64,000 bases of DNA from Diploscapter coronatus (Eukaryota; Nematoda; Chromadorea; Rhabditida; Rhabditidae): NCBI GenBank assembly GCA_964036155.1, contig OZ038422.1:54087201-54151200 (forward strand). The letters run 5' to 3'. A model generated the notes under the pieces. The model saw only the letters and a program-made list of their open reading frames with translations, was not told the origin of the DNA and did not search any database. Positions 24,292-35,809 of this stretch are shown one piece after another. Within the stretch, counting starts at the first letter, position 1, and each line of letters opens with the position of its first letter. The translations under genes were made by a program, and so were the position numbers.

Positions 24292-27200
24292 TTAGGACAT
24301 AAGTTGAGATAATGAATTTGGATGGAACAAGGGTGATAAAGTAGCCAGGGCACTGCGGACGTCGATCTGACGAGAGAAGGGAATGCGACGCAGTCGACGG
24401 AGGGACTTATTGCGGTGCAGAAGGGACTGACGATTACGTCTGAAACGAAAGGAATGAAGTGGATTCTAGCAGGGAAATACAACAACACAACACAACCGAT
24501 CACCACGACCAAAGCAACCGAGTGAAATGATAACCAAAATAGCGAAAATTAGCGAAACCTCAGGCTTCATCCTGATTTCAGACAGTGCACATCAATCAAC
24601 GCCGAGTGTTTTCGTGTGTATCGATTAGTAAGCGGGAAGGAAGGTTAGAAGTGAAAGTGAGGCAGAAAGTAGTGCAGCACACTTCAAATGCACGACGACG
24701 AAGGCACGACAGAATGCAAATGGAAATGCTGACTTGAACACTGGACCAGCGATGAAGATGGTACGGTCGCCGCGCGAATAGAATCGGGAATCGCAACGAG
24801 GCTGAGACTCAGCGATGGAGACGGAAGGGGAGGGGCGAGTCGAGGAAGAGGAGGCGAGAGCAGGCGGTTGTTGGGAAGAGGGGGCTGGAACAGGGACTAG
24901 CAGAGAATCTGCAGAGATCTGTCTGGATTTGTGATGAGACGATGACTGATCGGACAGGCCAAACATAGCCAGTTGACTCTGCAAGAGACACTCTCAATGA
25001 CTGTCATTCTTTCCTGGTAAAGATAATGAGATAAAAGCCGCCTCTGACGCGTTGCCTATCTTCTCTTCTTCGCCAATTCAATATTTGCTTTCAATCGCTG
25101 AATTTCATGAATTCTTGCATCATCACCGATTTTATTCTCTTCATGCGGCATTTGCTGTGCAGAGATAAGGAATCAAAAATCTTGAATAACTAAATAGTAG
25201 GGGGGACTGCCATCATGTACCCGATTCCCAAAACTCGAAATAGTAAAATTATTTTGCCAAATGCTGAGGGTTAAAACAACTCAAAACATTGGACAAAACC
25301 AATATGTCATCCAAGTATTTTTCTGCTTTAAATAACTCAATGCACGATTGAATAAAGTCAGAAGGTAGGGTATTCAAGCTGACGATGTTTGATAAAACGA
25401 AATGTACAAACATTCAAATCCTGTGCTCTGTACTGAAATTTGAATATTGCTTGTTTGATCATTATTTTAGAAAATGAGAAACTTCGACTTTGTGAATACA
25501 AAGGAATCTCAATCTCAATTGGTTTGCATCTCTCTTGCTTGAATGCAGTTGCATGTCTATGTGCTGTGCTGCCATGCAAAGGGAAGGAGACGACGAGCAG
25601 ATAGGAAAAGAAGCAGAAATGCCTGACTAATGAAGGAAAGAACTGACCTTAGTACCGTTGGCGTGTTGATTCGACTGCTGTTGGGATTGGAGAGATGTGT
25701 AGGATGGGCGGTGGCCGGCTGCTAGGGCCTAAAATATTCAATTATTGATCAGTCAGAACAGGCAAGTTCGAAGTTACGGTCAGCATATTATTTAATTTTA
25801 CTTTGGTATGAAAATGGCTTCGTTGAAAGTTTGCATCCTCTAATAATATGTTGTACCCTATTGTCGCCCTTTCAAAAACGTGCAACCTTTCGAATAGAAC
25901 AAAATTTTGACTCTCGAAAGTTCGAGAGGGAAAATAAAGGATACTTACATCATGCATCCTTTTGATTGCAACCTGGAACTCAGGAGTGCATTTGCTCGAC
26001 CACAAAGCTCGGGCTGCATTTAGCTTGGTTTCCAGAGACGCGTTTTGGACTGAAATAGAGACTTGATAAGTTTAAACAGTGCCTATATTTCAAAACTCCA
26101 TCAAAAATAAAATTCACACCAAAATATTGAAAGACCCAAGTGAATAAAAATCGTAAAAAATATCTAAATGCTCAACTTGCGTTATATCAATTCCTTTCTT
26201 TACTAGGTCACGCTTTTTTCCTCTTATTCTCGATAAATGTTGGTGTTGGTTATTTTCACTTTGCTCACTAACTTTTCAATCCAGGGTGTACTTCCAATAT
26301 TTTAAAGTTTTATCAATTGTCAATAATCTCAAAATTAAATTTAAAAAGAAAAAAAAAAAACTTACATGCATTGAACATTTCAGCGACGTCGATCTCTTTG
26401 AGTGGTTTCCGTGCCATTTTGGATGGAAAATAGGCGATGTTGAGGACGACTTTGCGCATCAGACGCCACCACACAGTCGCGTTGAATGAAATGTTCACCA
26501 CTTTGCCCTGGAATTGTGGGTTTTCATGTAATATTAATTTCACTATTTAAAGATATCAAATGACTTATTGTAAGCTTTATCCTAAGTGAGAAAAATGGCC
26601 AATCGATCAAATCTGCTGTATTACGAAAAAATATTTTTTTTATCATTCTACTTCAATTATATTATACGGATATAATGTACAGGCTGATAAAACTCCAATA
26701 GAGAAAATTGAGATCCATTCACAAGTTTTTGTAAGAATAAAATTTCGTACTTTTACTTTTCTTCTGTAATTTCCAGAATTCTAACCTGGACAGATTTGTT
26801 TCTGATTTGCGGAGGCATTCCTGCACTGTTTCCAGAGGCAGCTTTCTGTGCGAATTGCTGCAGTTGCGATGCGTGGAGCTGAGCCAGTTTAGCAACGATT
26901 TGCTGGTGCTGATTCTGAACAATTAGAAATGAGTGATGTCAGAAAGAAAAGATCAGACCGATTGAGTCTGCTTGCTGATTGCAGAGAGCAGACCGTGTCC
27001 GGACATGGCAGTCGCCTTGTTGTCTTCCTGGTCGTCATTGTTCTCCTTCGCTTCCAAATCATAGCGGTCTGAAATAGTAATAGAGAAAGTTTGTAATTTT
27101 ATCATTTTTAGCAGAGAATAAATAGGTCTTCCTCTCAGATAAAGGGTTTGCACACTTCTTTTTATTTAATGAAAGATAGAAAGAGGGAGGCTAGACAAGT

Positions 27201-30200
27201 ATCCTTCCTTCCATTTGAAAGAAAAATAATTTTCCAACATTTAAAAAGTCCAAGTTTCACGAATTCCTTCGCTTTTCTTTTAAAATAAAAATGCCAAAGG
27301 CCACATTCTTACCATACTGATGCTTGACCTTAAGCCCGCCGTACTTCTTCCAGTAGACCCAGCAGTCTTGGCAGAGTCTCAGCTGCTGCGAGGCCGGACC
27401 CCATGCGTACCAATTCAATGCTTCAGTGCACTAAATTATCCATTCAATTTTTCGTTCTTCTTCAAAATCGACATGCCTTGCAACTTTCACACGGACTTGA
27501 GCCCTTCTGCAGAGTGGTTCCAGTGTTGTGTTGACCAACCAGATTTGGAGTTGGTTTGTTGTTGAAGTTCGGAATGTACACCTGTAAAATGAGAAAATGT
27601 AAATTAATTTTAAAAAAAAACGAGAAATACCTGTTTCAATTTGTTCTCCCTGTCTGCCGCTTTCTTCTTTTTCATTTCGGCATATCGATTTGAGGCCTGA
27701 ATGCTCGGAAATTATATTTCTTTTTTCGCAATAAAGTTATATAACCTTCCACATGTAGTAGTACTCGATGATGTCGCGCATTGATTTCCAAGGCAGCTGA
27801 AAAATGAAGAGACTATTTCAATTTTTCACAAAAGTCGTACATAATCAGCGTGGACATCGTTGAAGTCCTTTCCTAGTTTCTCCATGGCCTCCTCGAAGAG
27901 ATTCGCCTCGGGCGCACTCCACTCCTCCATCTGGTCTCTGCAGAGCAAAGATAAATTGAATTCTTTCAAATAATATAGGAAATACCTGCAGAGCAGCGGC
28001 CCTCCCAGACTGATCGTGTTGTGGTTGGTGGCCTGGTCGACTTCCAGGGGGTACTGAGTTTTGTTCGCTGGAGGAACGAGATATTTCACTGCCTGGAAGG
28101 AAATTTGCATAGATATGAGAAACGGAAATGTGTTTCAGTAACATATTTTTGCCCAAAGTCTTCTCTTATGAAGCCATGGCCTTTCAGCTTCGAAACGTCT
28201 CTTTTGAAAACAACAACTATGTAATGTAAATAACAAACTCTTCATAAATGAGTAAGACTGTTTACATTTGATCTAATTTCCACTGTCTAGGATAAAGTGG
28301 CATAAGTTTCACCTTTCCGATATCGTAATTGGCTTGATGGAGCAGAGCCATTGCATGGAAGAGAGTGACATCTCTGCTTGCATAGGCGGCAGTCATGTGG
28401 AGAGAGGGCAGTTTGGTCGAGGACGACTGGTCTAGGGCGCGGGCAAATGTTCCCACAGCTCTGCAATAGAAAATCATTTTAAGAAATCTTTCAGCCATAA
28501 CTACCTGGCCATGATGAGGAATTGATCGATGTCCCTCTCAGTGAGGGAGTGATAGGGATGATAGATGAGAGTCTCTCGCTCCGTCACTTGCACGCCGTCG
28601 TTGCGACGCTTCTTCGCAGCTGGACCATTCTCTTCTGCCTCTTCGTCAATCATCAAATTGCTAAAAATCATCAATCATCTATGAATTCGATTCTGAAAGA
28701 ATCAACTCAAACGATTTTTCCCTAGACTAAACATAAAAACAGTCAACAGAATGAAATTATAAAAATTAATCGCCTACCCATTCTCCTTCATGTCCTCATC
28801 ATCCTCATCCACCTCCATCTTCTTGTCCCCCTCCTCAGTGACCAAGTCAGGAATAACTGCCTGATGCTTCTTCCCAACTCGAATGGCTCCTTTGTCTGCG
28901 AGCAGAGAGAGCTGAGTAGAATCGTAGACAAGCGAGTAGAAGAAAACGTCCTGAAATTGCAGTATTGTATTAGCAAGATTGATTTATAAACTTTTGAATT
29001 ATTGTGATTCTTCTAAGCTTCGAATTGAAGAAAACAAGCCTGGGAAGTTCCCTTAGAAAATTAGAAGAAAGATCTCCTATATTTACATACGGATGATAGA
29101 GACAAACAGCCTTTTTACTACGTTCTTCTACATTTCTATGTCTCCATCTTATTTAATAAGTACAGCCGTCTATAAATAAAGGGAGCAAAGAAAATGAGTG
29201 AAATCTTATTTGAGAGGTTTGTTCAGATAGGAATCTATTTGCAGCGAAGACAAATCAGAAGTCGAATTCTTGACTTCTATAAGAAATGTTGATTGCAGAT
29301 TTTCAATTACTTGAATAGAAAGAATAGCATTATCAACATCAGCAATTCCCAAGTAACTGGAATATCTCACCTCTCCCTGATATGCCTCAGGCGGCTCGAC
29401 TTCACTGAGCAGAAAGACCTGGCACTTGCCTCGAATGCTCGTCGCAGGCAGAGTTTCGACCTGGCGAGTCAGAAACAGTTCGCGCTGTCTGCAAACTCAG
29501 TCATTAGTTCATCAATTTAGGTACTCAGACAGGTCTTTTATAAGCCTATCCTAGGAGTGCATCATCGTCAAAAACTGATATAGAGCTATGGGTAGGGTAT
29601 GATAGAGCTTATTTGGCATCAAAGTGATCAACGCATCAAGTAAGTCATTTCTAGTTTTGAATTCCTGGCTTCGCATACTTAATCTCTACTCTAGCTCGAC
29701 ACTTATGAACTTGAGTAAAAAATCCTCAATCAGCTACCTGAGTCTGTGCCTTTCTGCAGTGTCGAGTTTGTTCGAGTCAGTGGGAAGGCCAGCGATGCCC
29801 CAGTCGCTTGCGTCTGGATCCGAAGTCTCTTGCTTCACTTCATTATTGTCGTCTTCACTTTTTGCTGAAGTTTTTCCTCATCAAAAGTAAGAAAATTATG
29901 AGTTCTGTATCTATCAGACTATCATTTTTATGTGATGGAGAAGAGACACAACAGTCAGATACTACTGGTCTGGTTCATCATTTATGATGAAGTTTTCAAT
30001 AAAAGTATGAATCGAGAAATTCAGAAACATTGGAACTTTCAGAATAATTCTGTCACACATACGTTTCTCCTCCTTCTCCTTTTCCTTCTCCTTCTCGTCT
30101 TCATTTTCCTTGTCCTTGTCCTTGTCCTTCTCCTGAGCAGTAGCGGCATTTCCATTCGCAACAACATGTCCAGAAGCCGAGTGCTGTGTCTGACTCTGCT

Positions 30201-30734
30201 GCTGTTGATTCGACTCCTCTCCGTTTTCGTTCTTCTCCTCTTCTGGCTTGTCTTCCTCATAATCTGCAAGAAATAGGTAAAATAGCTTCTTGTAGTTATA
30301 GCACCATTCTAAAAAAAATAATGAGGAAAGAAAAAGGTGGAAAACTATACGAGGATGAGATGGTGGTAAACGAATAGTAACTATAGTGATAAAAAAAAAA
30401 CTAGCCAATCTTCCCCTCTGCAAACTCACATTCATCGAATTTCCTATCCGCTTGATCAGCGATTTTGAGCAGAGCATTGGAAATGTCGCGTCTTCTGTGA
30501 TACAGCACCACGCGTGCTTCTACATTGCCCCCGGTCTGAAATAGATAATTTAAATTCAAGTTGATTTTCAAATTAAAAATATTCGCCTTGTTCAACTCCT
30601 CAATCCTTCTGATTTGGTAGGGGCCAGCAACCGAGTTCTCGAAGTAGACAAAGTCTGAAAGGAGGAGGCAATCGATCGATTGATTCGAATGAATTGATCT
30701 CACCTCCGACTCGGTACATGTTGTTCTGCGCCAT
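24292..30734 (-). CDS. lin-40: MTA/LIN-40 subunit of the NuRD chromatin complex (BAH-ELM2-SANT-GATA)
   Basis: Twenty-two minus-strand exons run from the ATG at 30734 to the TAA at 24292-24294, summing to 2,622 nt (873 residues). The order is a BAH domain (residues about 5-70, [14 protein letters not shown] then LYHRRRDIS), an acidic E/K/Q-rich insert, ELM2 (about 190-260, [12 protein letters not shown] then [10 protein letters not shown] and [11 protein letters not shown]), SANT (about 414-461, [20 protein letters not shown] then [16 protein letters not shown]) and a GATA-type zinc finger (C514, C517, C536, C539; [18 protein letters not shown]). A conserved MTA C-terminal segment follows ([20 protein letters not shown]). 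MTA proteins scaffold HDAC1/2 through ELM2-SANT in NuRD; worm LIN-40 acts in vulval and embryonic patterning. The intron after exon 2 (30586-30536) has a GC donor. The last exon (24439-24292) is inferred by phase; reading through instead stops at 24625 with an unlikely hydrophobic tail. Confidence 0.93.
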
Positions 30735-32291
30735 TCTGTCCAATTATACAATCTGCAGACGGTCTTCTCAATAATTGGCTATACCCGCCTGAAATCATGG
30801 ACTAATTAGAGTAATTAACTCGAGATAATTAGGCAATTAATTAAAAATCGAAGAAAAAGAGATAGGGGATAAGGAAGGGGGCAAGCAAGCAGGCAATCGC
30901 CCAAATGTTGTGTCGCTCTACTCGCCCTGCCCTAATATTGATTCGCATTTGTTATATGGATGCAGAATGGAGAAGAGTGAAGAGTGAAGGGAAGGGAAAG
31001 AGCAAATAGGAAAACGGGAAGAAAGAAAGGAAGAAATCGCAACCGGGAACCACTGGTAACCATTTTTGGGAACGGTTACTATTACTTTATGGTAGTCTGG
31101 CGGGAAAATGAGCCAGAACAGGTGATTTGATAAAAGAGGCAGATTTCTTGAAAAAGCAGGCCCAAAACCGCTAAGTTAATCAAAATGGAACGAGAGGTTT
31201 GACAGGAGGAACGAAGGAAGTAGGGAAATAGAGGAGGGGTAAAGAAAAAGAAAGGAGAAAATTGCAGTGCATTGGGTGGGGATGCAGAATGGAAAGGGGA
31301 ATGAAAGAAGAGATTGGAAGGGACACAACAACACTGACTGACTGGGTTGCCTGAGTGAGGTCATTGGCAAGCGGGTTGGCTTGATGACATGGCACTAGAC
31401 GCAGGCGATAGATCTGACGAATAGGTAAAACCTTGGAATGAATTCGAAGATGTTTGAATTTTCCCTACAAACATTTCAGTTCTTAGCCAGGCTTCCTTAA
31501 AATTTGATATTTCTTGGACGGAGACGTGTCCGTTTTTTCAACACTAAAACGGGGATACGAGAGCTGGCAAACCTCGAGAAAGCCTGTCTTCTCAGCTTCA
31601 GTTAGGAAAAATAATAATTTATAAGCCGCACGTGAATAATGGATATCGTGTATTTTTTATTTAAAATTACATAGAAAAAAGGCAAAAATAGGATCGATTA
31701 ATTTTTAAAATAGAACAAAAATTTAAACAACTCGAAGAATCGAAATCAATTTTCGAAGAAAAAGATGCAAAGCATCGAAAATGTTAAAACAGAAAACTCC
31801 GAACGCTTCTGCACAGCGTCAGAAACTTCAGCGTCGGCGAAGAATAAGTTGAAAACTCAATTTCACGAGAAATTCGAGAAAACACAGGAAAATGAAGAAG
31901 CGAGCGAATGCATTTCGACAAGCGGTCAGTAAAACCATACACTGCTTTCAGATGAAGCTTGAAATTTATTCTCTCACCGCATTTTTTTCAACTTTTCTCA
32001 TTTTTTCGTATTTTATGTCATTTTATTTTTTCCAAAAATGTTCAGCAATGATCGATATTTTCTACTTTTTGTGCTATTCGTATCTTGTAGTTATTGTGGT
32101 CTTCCGCATCAAAGATATGAATGCCAACTAGATGAAGTAGTCTCCTGCAACAATGTGTTTCCTACAATATTTCTCCCACCTTTTCGATCCTGACCGTCTC
32201 TCTCAGTTCAGTATAAATAGATCTCTGACTAAAAGGAACCTTCCAATATCATTTTCTATTTACCATCAGTCTAGCCAATCCCCTTTGCATC
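30735..32291. other. Divergent intergenic region
   Basis: About 1.56 kb between the starts of the LIN-40-like gene (minus) and the DUF4440-like gene (plus). It is purine-rich on the plus strand at about 30,850-31,330. It presumably carries both promoters. No coding frame is supported. Confidence 0.5.
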
Positions 32292-32794
32292 ATGTCAGGT
32301 ATAGATTTTTGTGCTACTTTGAACTGACTTGAAATTTTAGAATTACAAGGCGTTCTGAAGCCCTATTACGAGGTTTTCCACAAGGCATTTTCTGTGGATT
32401 TGGATGCGGACAAGGTTCGGAGAACTTTTAAAATTCCATTTTTCCTGGCCGATTTAGGTGACTAGCCTGTATGCAGATGATGCAGTTGTGATAGAAAAGG
32501 GAAAGAAGTGTCATTACGGTAAAGCCGAAATTCTGAACTTCAACCTGGAACTGATAAAATACGGGAAGGCAACTACTACAGTTAGTATAGACGTTTTTAA
32601 AATTACTTTTGCATAGACAATTTAAGATAAGCAATGAAAAATACGCCGGAGATAAAGAATGCATTTCTGTAAATGCTGATTACGAAACTAAACTTCCGAA
32701 TGAAGGTGGCACTATGAAAGGAACATTTTACCAAGTCTGGAAGAAATTCGGAACGGAATATAAAGTCATCTACGACATTTTCACGATGACCTAA
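32292..32794 (+). CDS. NTF2-like / DUF4440 (SnoaL-type) small protein
   Basis: Four exons, 32292-32298, 32341-32414, 32458-32580 and 32627-32794, encode 123 residues. The first exon holds only MS plus one base. The protein starts as an amphipathic helix (LQGVLKPYYEVFHKAF). Next comes the family signature VTSLYADDAVVIEKGKKCHY and GKAEILNFNL, then a beta-rich half (KGTFYQVWKKFG, YKVIYDIF). This is the cone-shaped NTF2-like fold of the DUF4440 group, of which nematodes have several short copies of unknown function; some relatives are enzymes and some bind small molecules. The length fits a single domain. The last intron uses an ATTTAAG acceptor, because the nearer GCATAG would bring an in-frame stop. 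Confidence 0.75.
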
Positions 32795-33280
32795 TAAATA
32801 TCATTTATCGGTTGATGAGGATCGCCACCTTTCTGTCTGCTATTATTTTCGAAATATTGTCGATTTTCTTTGCATCGCAAATAAATATAGTCGGTCAGCA
32901 TTCGTTGTGTTACAGAAAAATTAATCGAGTCTGTTTTCCATGAGTTTCTCGAAGGAGAATTTGATATCATTTCACCTTTTTTCGTAACTTGCTTTTCGTA
33001 TTTTCGCAACGATCATTTGTCACTTTTTTCTCGTAACTTTTTTTAAAATTCTCGAATTTTGATGATCCTAAAGTTTTCCATTTTTCCTTTTCTTTCCTAC
33101 TTTATTCCTCTTATCATTCACACACTCACATTGCTTTGCGCCAACGTTTTTCTCGCTCTTTCCCCCTTCTTCGCCAATAGACTGCGCCAATTTATTTCAA
33201 ACTGATTCTTTCGAATTTTATCAGAACCATTCGTGTGTTCATTGTTTTCTCCAAGCAACATCTTTCCAGCTCGTTCACTC
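32795..33280. other. Short intergenic region
   Basis: About 490 bp, T-rich, between the DUF4440-like gene and the farnesyltransferase gene on the same strand. An acceptor-like TTTCCAG lies at about 33,263-33,269, some 11 bases before the next ATG, fitting trans-splicing. Confidence 0.5.
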
Positions 33281-35809
33281 ATGGAGATTCGCTCGTTCCG
33301 ACCGGAATTTGCGATCAGCGACGATGGCAATTTCACTCCGACCAGCACTGAACAGGTATATTAGCTGTGTGTGTGTGTTGTACTTTTTATGACTTTATAA
33401 GTCTGTCATCAAAATGAGATGTCTGACAAAATATGACATTTCCAGAAGCGTGTAGAGGACATTGTGCAGGACTCGTACGACTCATTCAAATCCCGCGGTC
33501 CGATCGACAAGCAGTGCCTCTTCCATCGCAATCATCACGTCAACTACCTCATGAAGAGTCTCAAATCTGTTCCGAGCAGCTACGCGGTAAGCATTCAATT
33601 TGTATCTTGAAGAAGAAGTTGCGATGTTTTGAAAGAAACTATTTTCCCATTTCAATCGTACCTGCAAAATTTCAAAACCTAAGAAAAATCTCGATGTTTT
33701 TGACGTCTTTCGTTGTTGAAAAAGTATCTTTCATTAATCTTTGTGATTTGTCAGAGTCTGGATGCATCGCGCACTTGGATATGCTTCTGGGCGCTGAATG
33801 GCCTGCGTATTTTGGATGCCGAAATTCCGGAGGGAACTCAGAAGGACATCATTCGATTCATCAAGTCCTGCGAGGATCCCAAGGGAGGATATGGAGGTTC
33901 GAATTTTGTCATTGAGTTGGAAAAAGTGAGTTATCCAAATCAGGTGGCCCCGGTCAGTCTGCTCATTTGGCACCGACTTACGCGGCTGTGATGGCCCTGG
34001 TTCTGCTGAAGAGCGAGGAAGCACTCAAGTCTATTGATAGGTAAAATTATTTCAACTTGTCAAGACATTCCCATAATAGTCATATGAATATAGCTTAATG
34101 CTTTGTTCCCCCTTTTCTTTGCCCGGCGAACGATCATTAAAATCGTATCAAAAATCATTTTGCTAATTTATGATTTCTAAAAAAATTTAATCAGATTGGA
34201 TAGTTGGGAATATTCTGTATAGTTTTTTCTCTGTGAAGAAAATTTTTCAAATATAATGCAGGTATGCAAAGGGTGTCCAATTTTTCTGAAAAAGTGCCGC
34301 CGAACAGTCGAAGCATGGTGTATGAGTAATGAGAGGGATGCATTTATTCTTTATGCCATTTATTTCTTCTCTTTAAAGAAAAAGTTGAACTATAATTTAT
34401 AGACCGATGCTACTGGAGTACCTGCTGCGAATGAAGCAGTCGGATGGCAGCTTCACGATGCACGACGATGGTGAGGCAGACATGAGAAGTTCGTACTGCG
34501 CCGTGGCTGTCGCCATCATCTGCAACATTCTCACTGACGAGCTGCGTGCAAATGTCGCTGAGTGGATTGCCGGGTAGTTTTGTTAAATTTCCCTTTTTCT
34601 ATCTTATCAAGTTTACGCAAGAATTTATCAATTCGAAAATAAAAAGTCTTTATAGCTTTGCATAAATAAATACTCGTGAGGAAATAATTTAATTGGGAAA
34701 ATTGACTTTGATACTAGAATTGCATTCCACTGATTAGAAATGCAACTCAATTTCAGATGTCAGACTTATGAAGGCGGTTTCGGGGGTGAATCGGGTGTGG
34801 AGGCGCATGGCGGCTACACGTATTGTGCAGTGGCTGCATTGGCGCTGCTCGACAAATTCTCGATTGTCGATAACAAGGCTCTGCTCAGATGGCTCGTTCA
34901 TAGGCAGATGAAGTTCGAGGGGGGATTTCAGGTTAGATATAATAGGATAGCTTTGTTATAAACGATGAGCAGAATAACATTTTCAAACAAGTGATTTTAT
35001 GGTAGAATATTCTTCTTTTTCTTCTAGTTGATCTTTTAGGGCCGCACGAACAAGCTCGTTGATGGCTGCTATAGTTTCTGGCAAGCAGCAGTGTTTCCCA
35101 TTCTGGAGCAGACTCTGGAGGACAGCAAGGAGATGGGGCTGTTCGATTCCAGAATGCTCGAGGAGTATATCCTCATTTGCTGTCAGGTACTTGTTAATGT
35201 GGCTAGAATCTAAAAGTTTTGCGTCAAAAATAATAACTTTATTGAATAGTTCCAAAAAATTTGTTATCATTTCGGGATGGAATTTACAAAACTTGGCACA
35301 CTATCATGGAAAATGCATCTCACGCAACTTCATTCAGACATGTCATTCATATGAAGGGCTATTAAAATAATATACATGATTGGCATTATTCTTTTCAGCC
35401 TATTAAAATCTGCCATTAACGAATTTCTCATTTCAGCGTTCTGAAGGCGGTTTCGTGGACAAGCCCGGCAAATCGCGCGATCTCTACCACACCTGCTACG
35501 TGCTGGCTGGACTCGCAATCGCACAGCAGTACTCCATTCTCAAGGACGGACACATTTTCGGTGGAGACGAGGCCAGAGTGGTGAGCCAAATGTTGCTCTA
35601 GATCTTGTTAATTTGTATCCATCCATATTTACCGTTGATAATAGAGAGAATCCATATAAAAACAAGCTAAATTTATGAAATGAAATAGTATATCAGTTCT
35701 GCTTTTATTTATTATTTGATCAGCAACTATTTTTCAGAACGTGGTGAACCCTCTGTTCAATGTCGATCCGGAATGCGAACATTTCGCGAAGCACTTCTTC
35801 TCGAAGTAG
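33281..35809 (+). CDS. fntb-1: Protein farnesyltransferase beta subunit
   Basis: Nine exons: 33281-33355, 33446-33586, 33755-33896, 33944-34040, 34403-34573, 34757-34931, 35040-35186, 35437-35580 and 35738-35809. They sum to 1,164 nt, or 387 residues. With the alpha subunit the enzyme transfers farnesyl from farnesyl diphosphate to the CaaX cysteine of Ras-like and other proteins. Prenyltransferase repeats with the QxxxGGF-type pattern are clear: GGPGQSAHLAPTYAAVMAL, SDGSFTMH, CQTYEGGFGG, MKFEGGFQGR and RSEGGFVDKPGKSRD. The zinc ligands expected of FTase beta are present: Asp275 and Cys277 in LVDGCYSFWQ and His334 in LYHTCYVLAGL. The DGCYSFWQ and DKPGKSRDLYHTCY forms separate it from geranylgeranyltransferase beta subunits. 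The 47-nt intron at 33897-33943 and the other splice sites are canonical. It appears complete and functional. Confidence 0.95.

Noticed and set aside
28021..28224. Plus-strand open frames across the LIN-40-like exons
   Set aside because: Antisense shadows of minus-strand coding exons.
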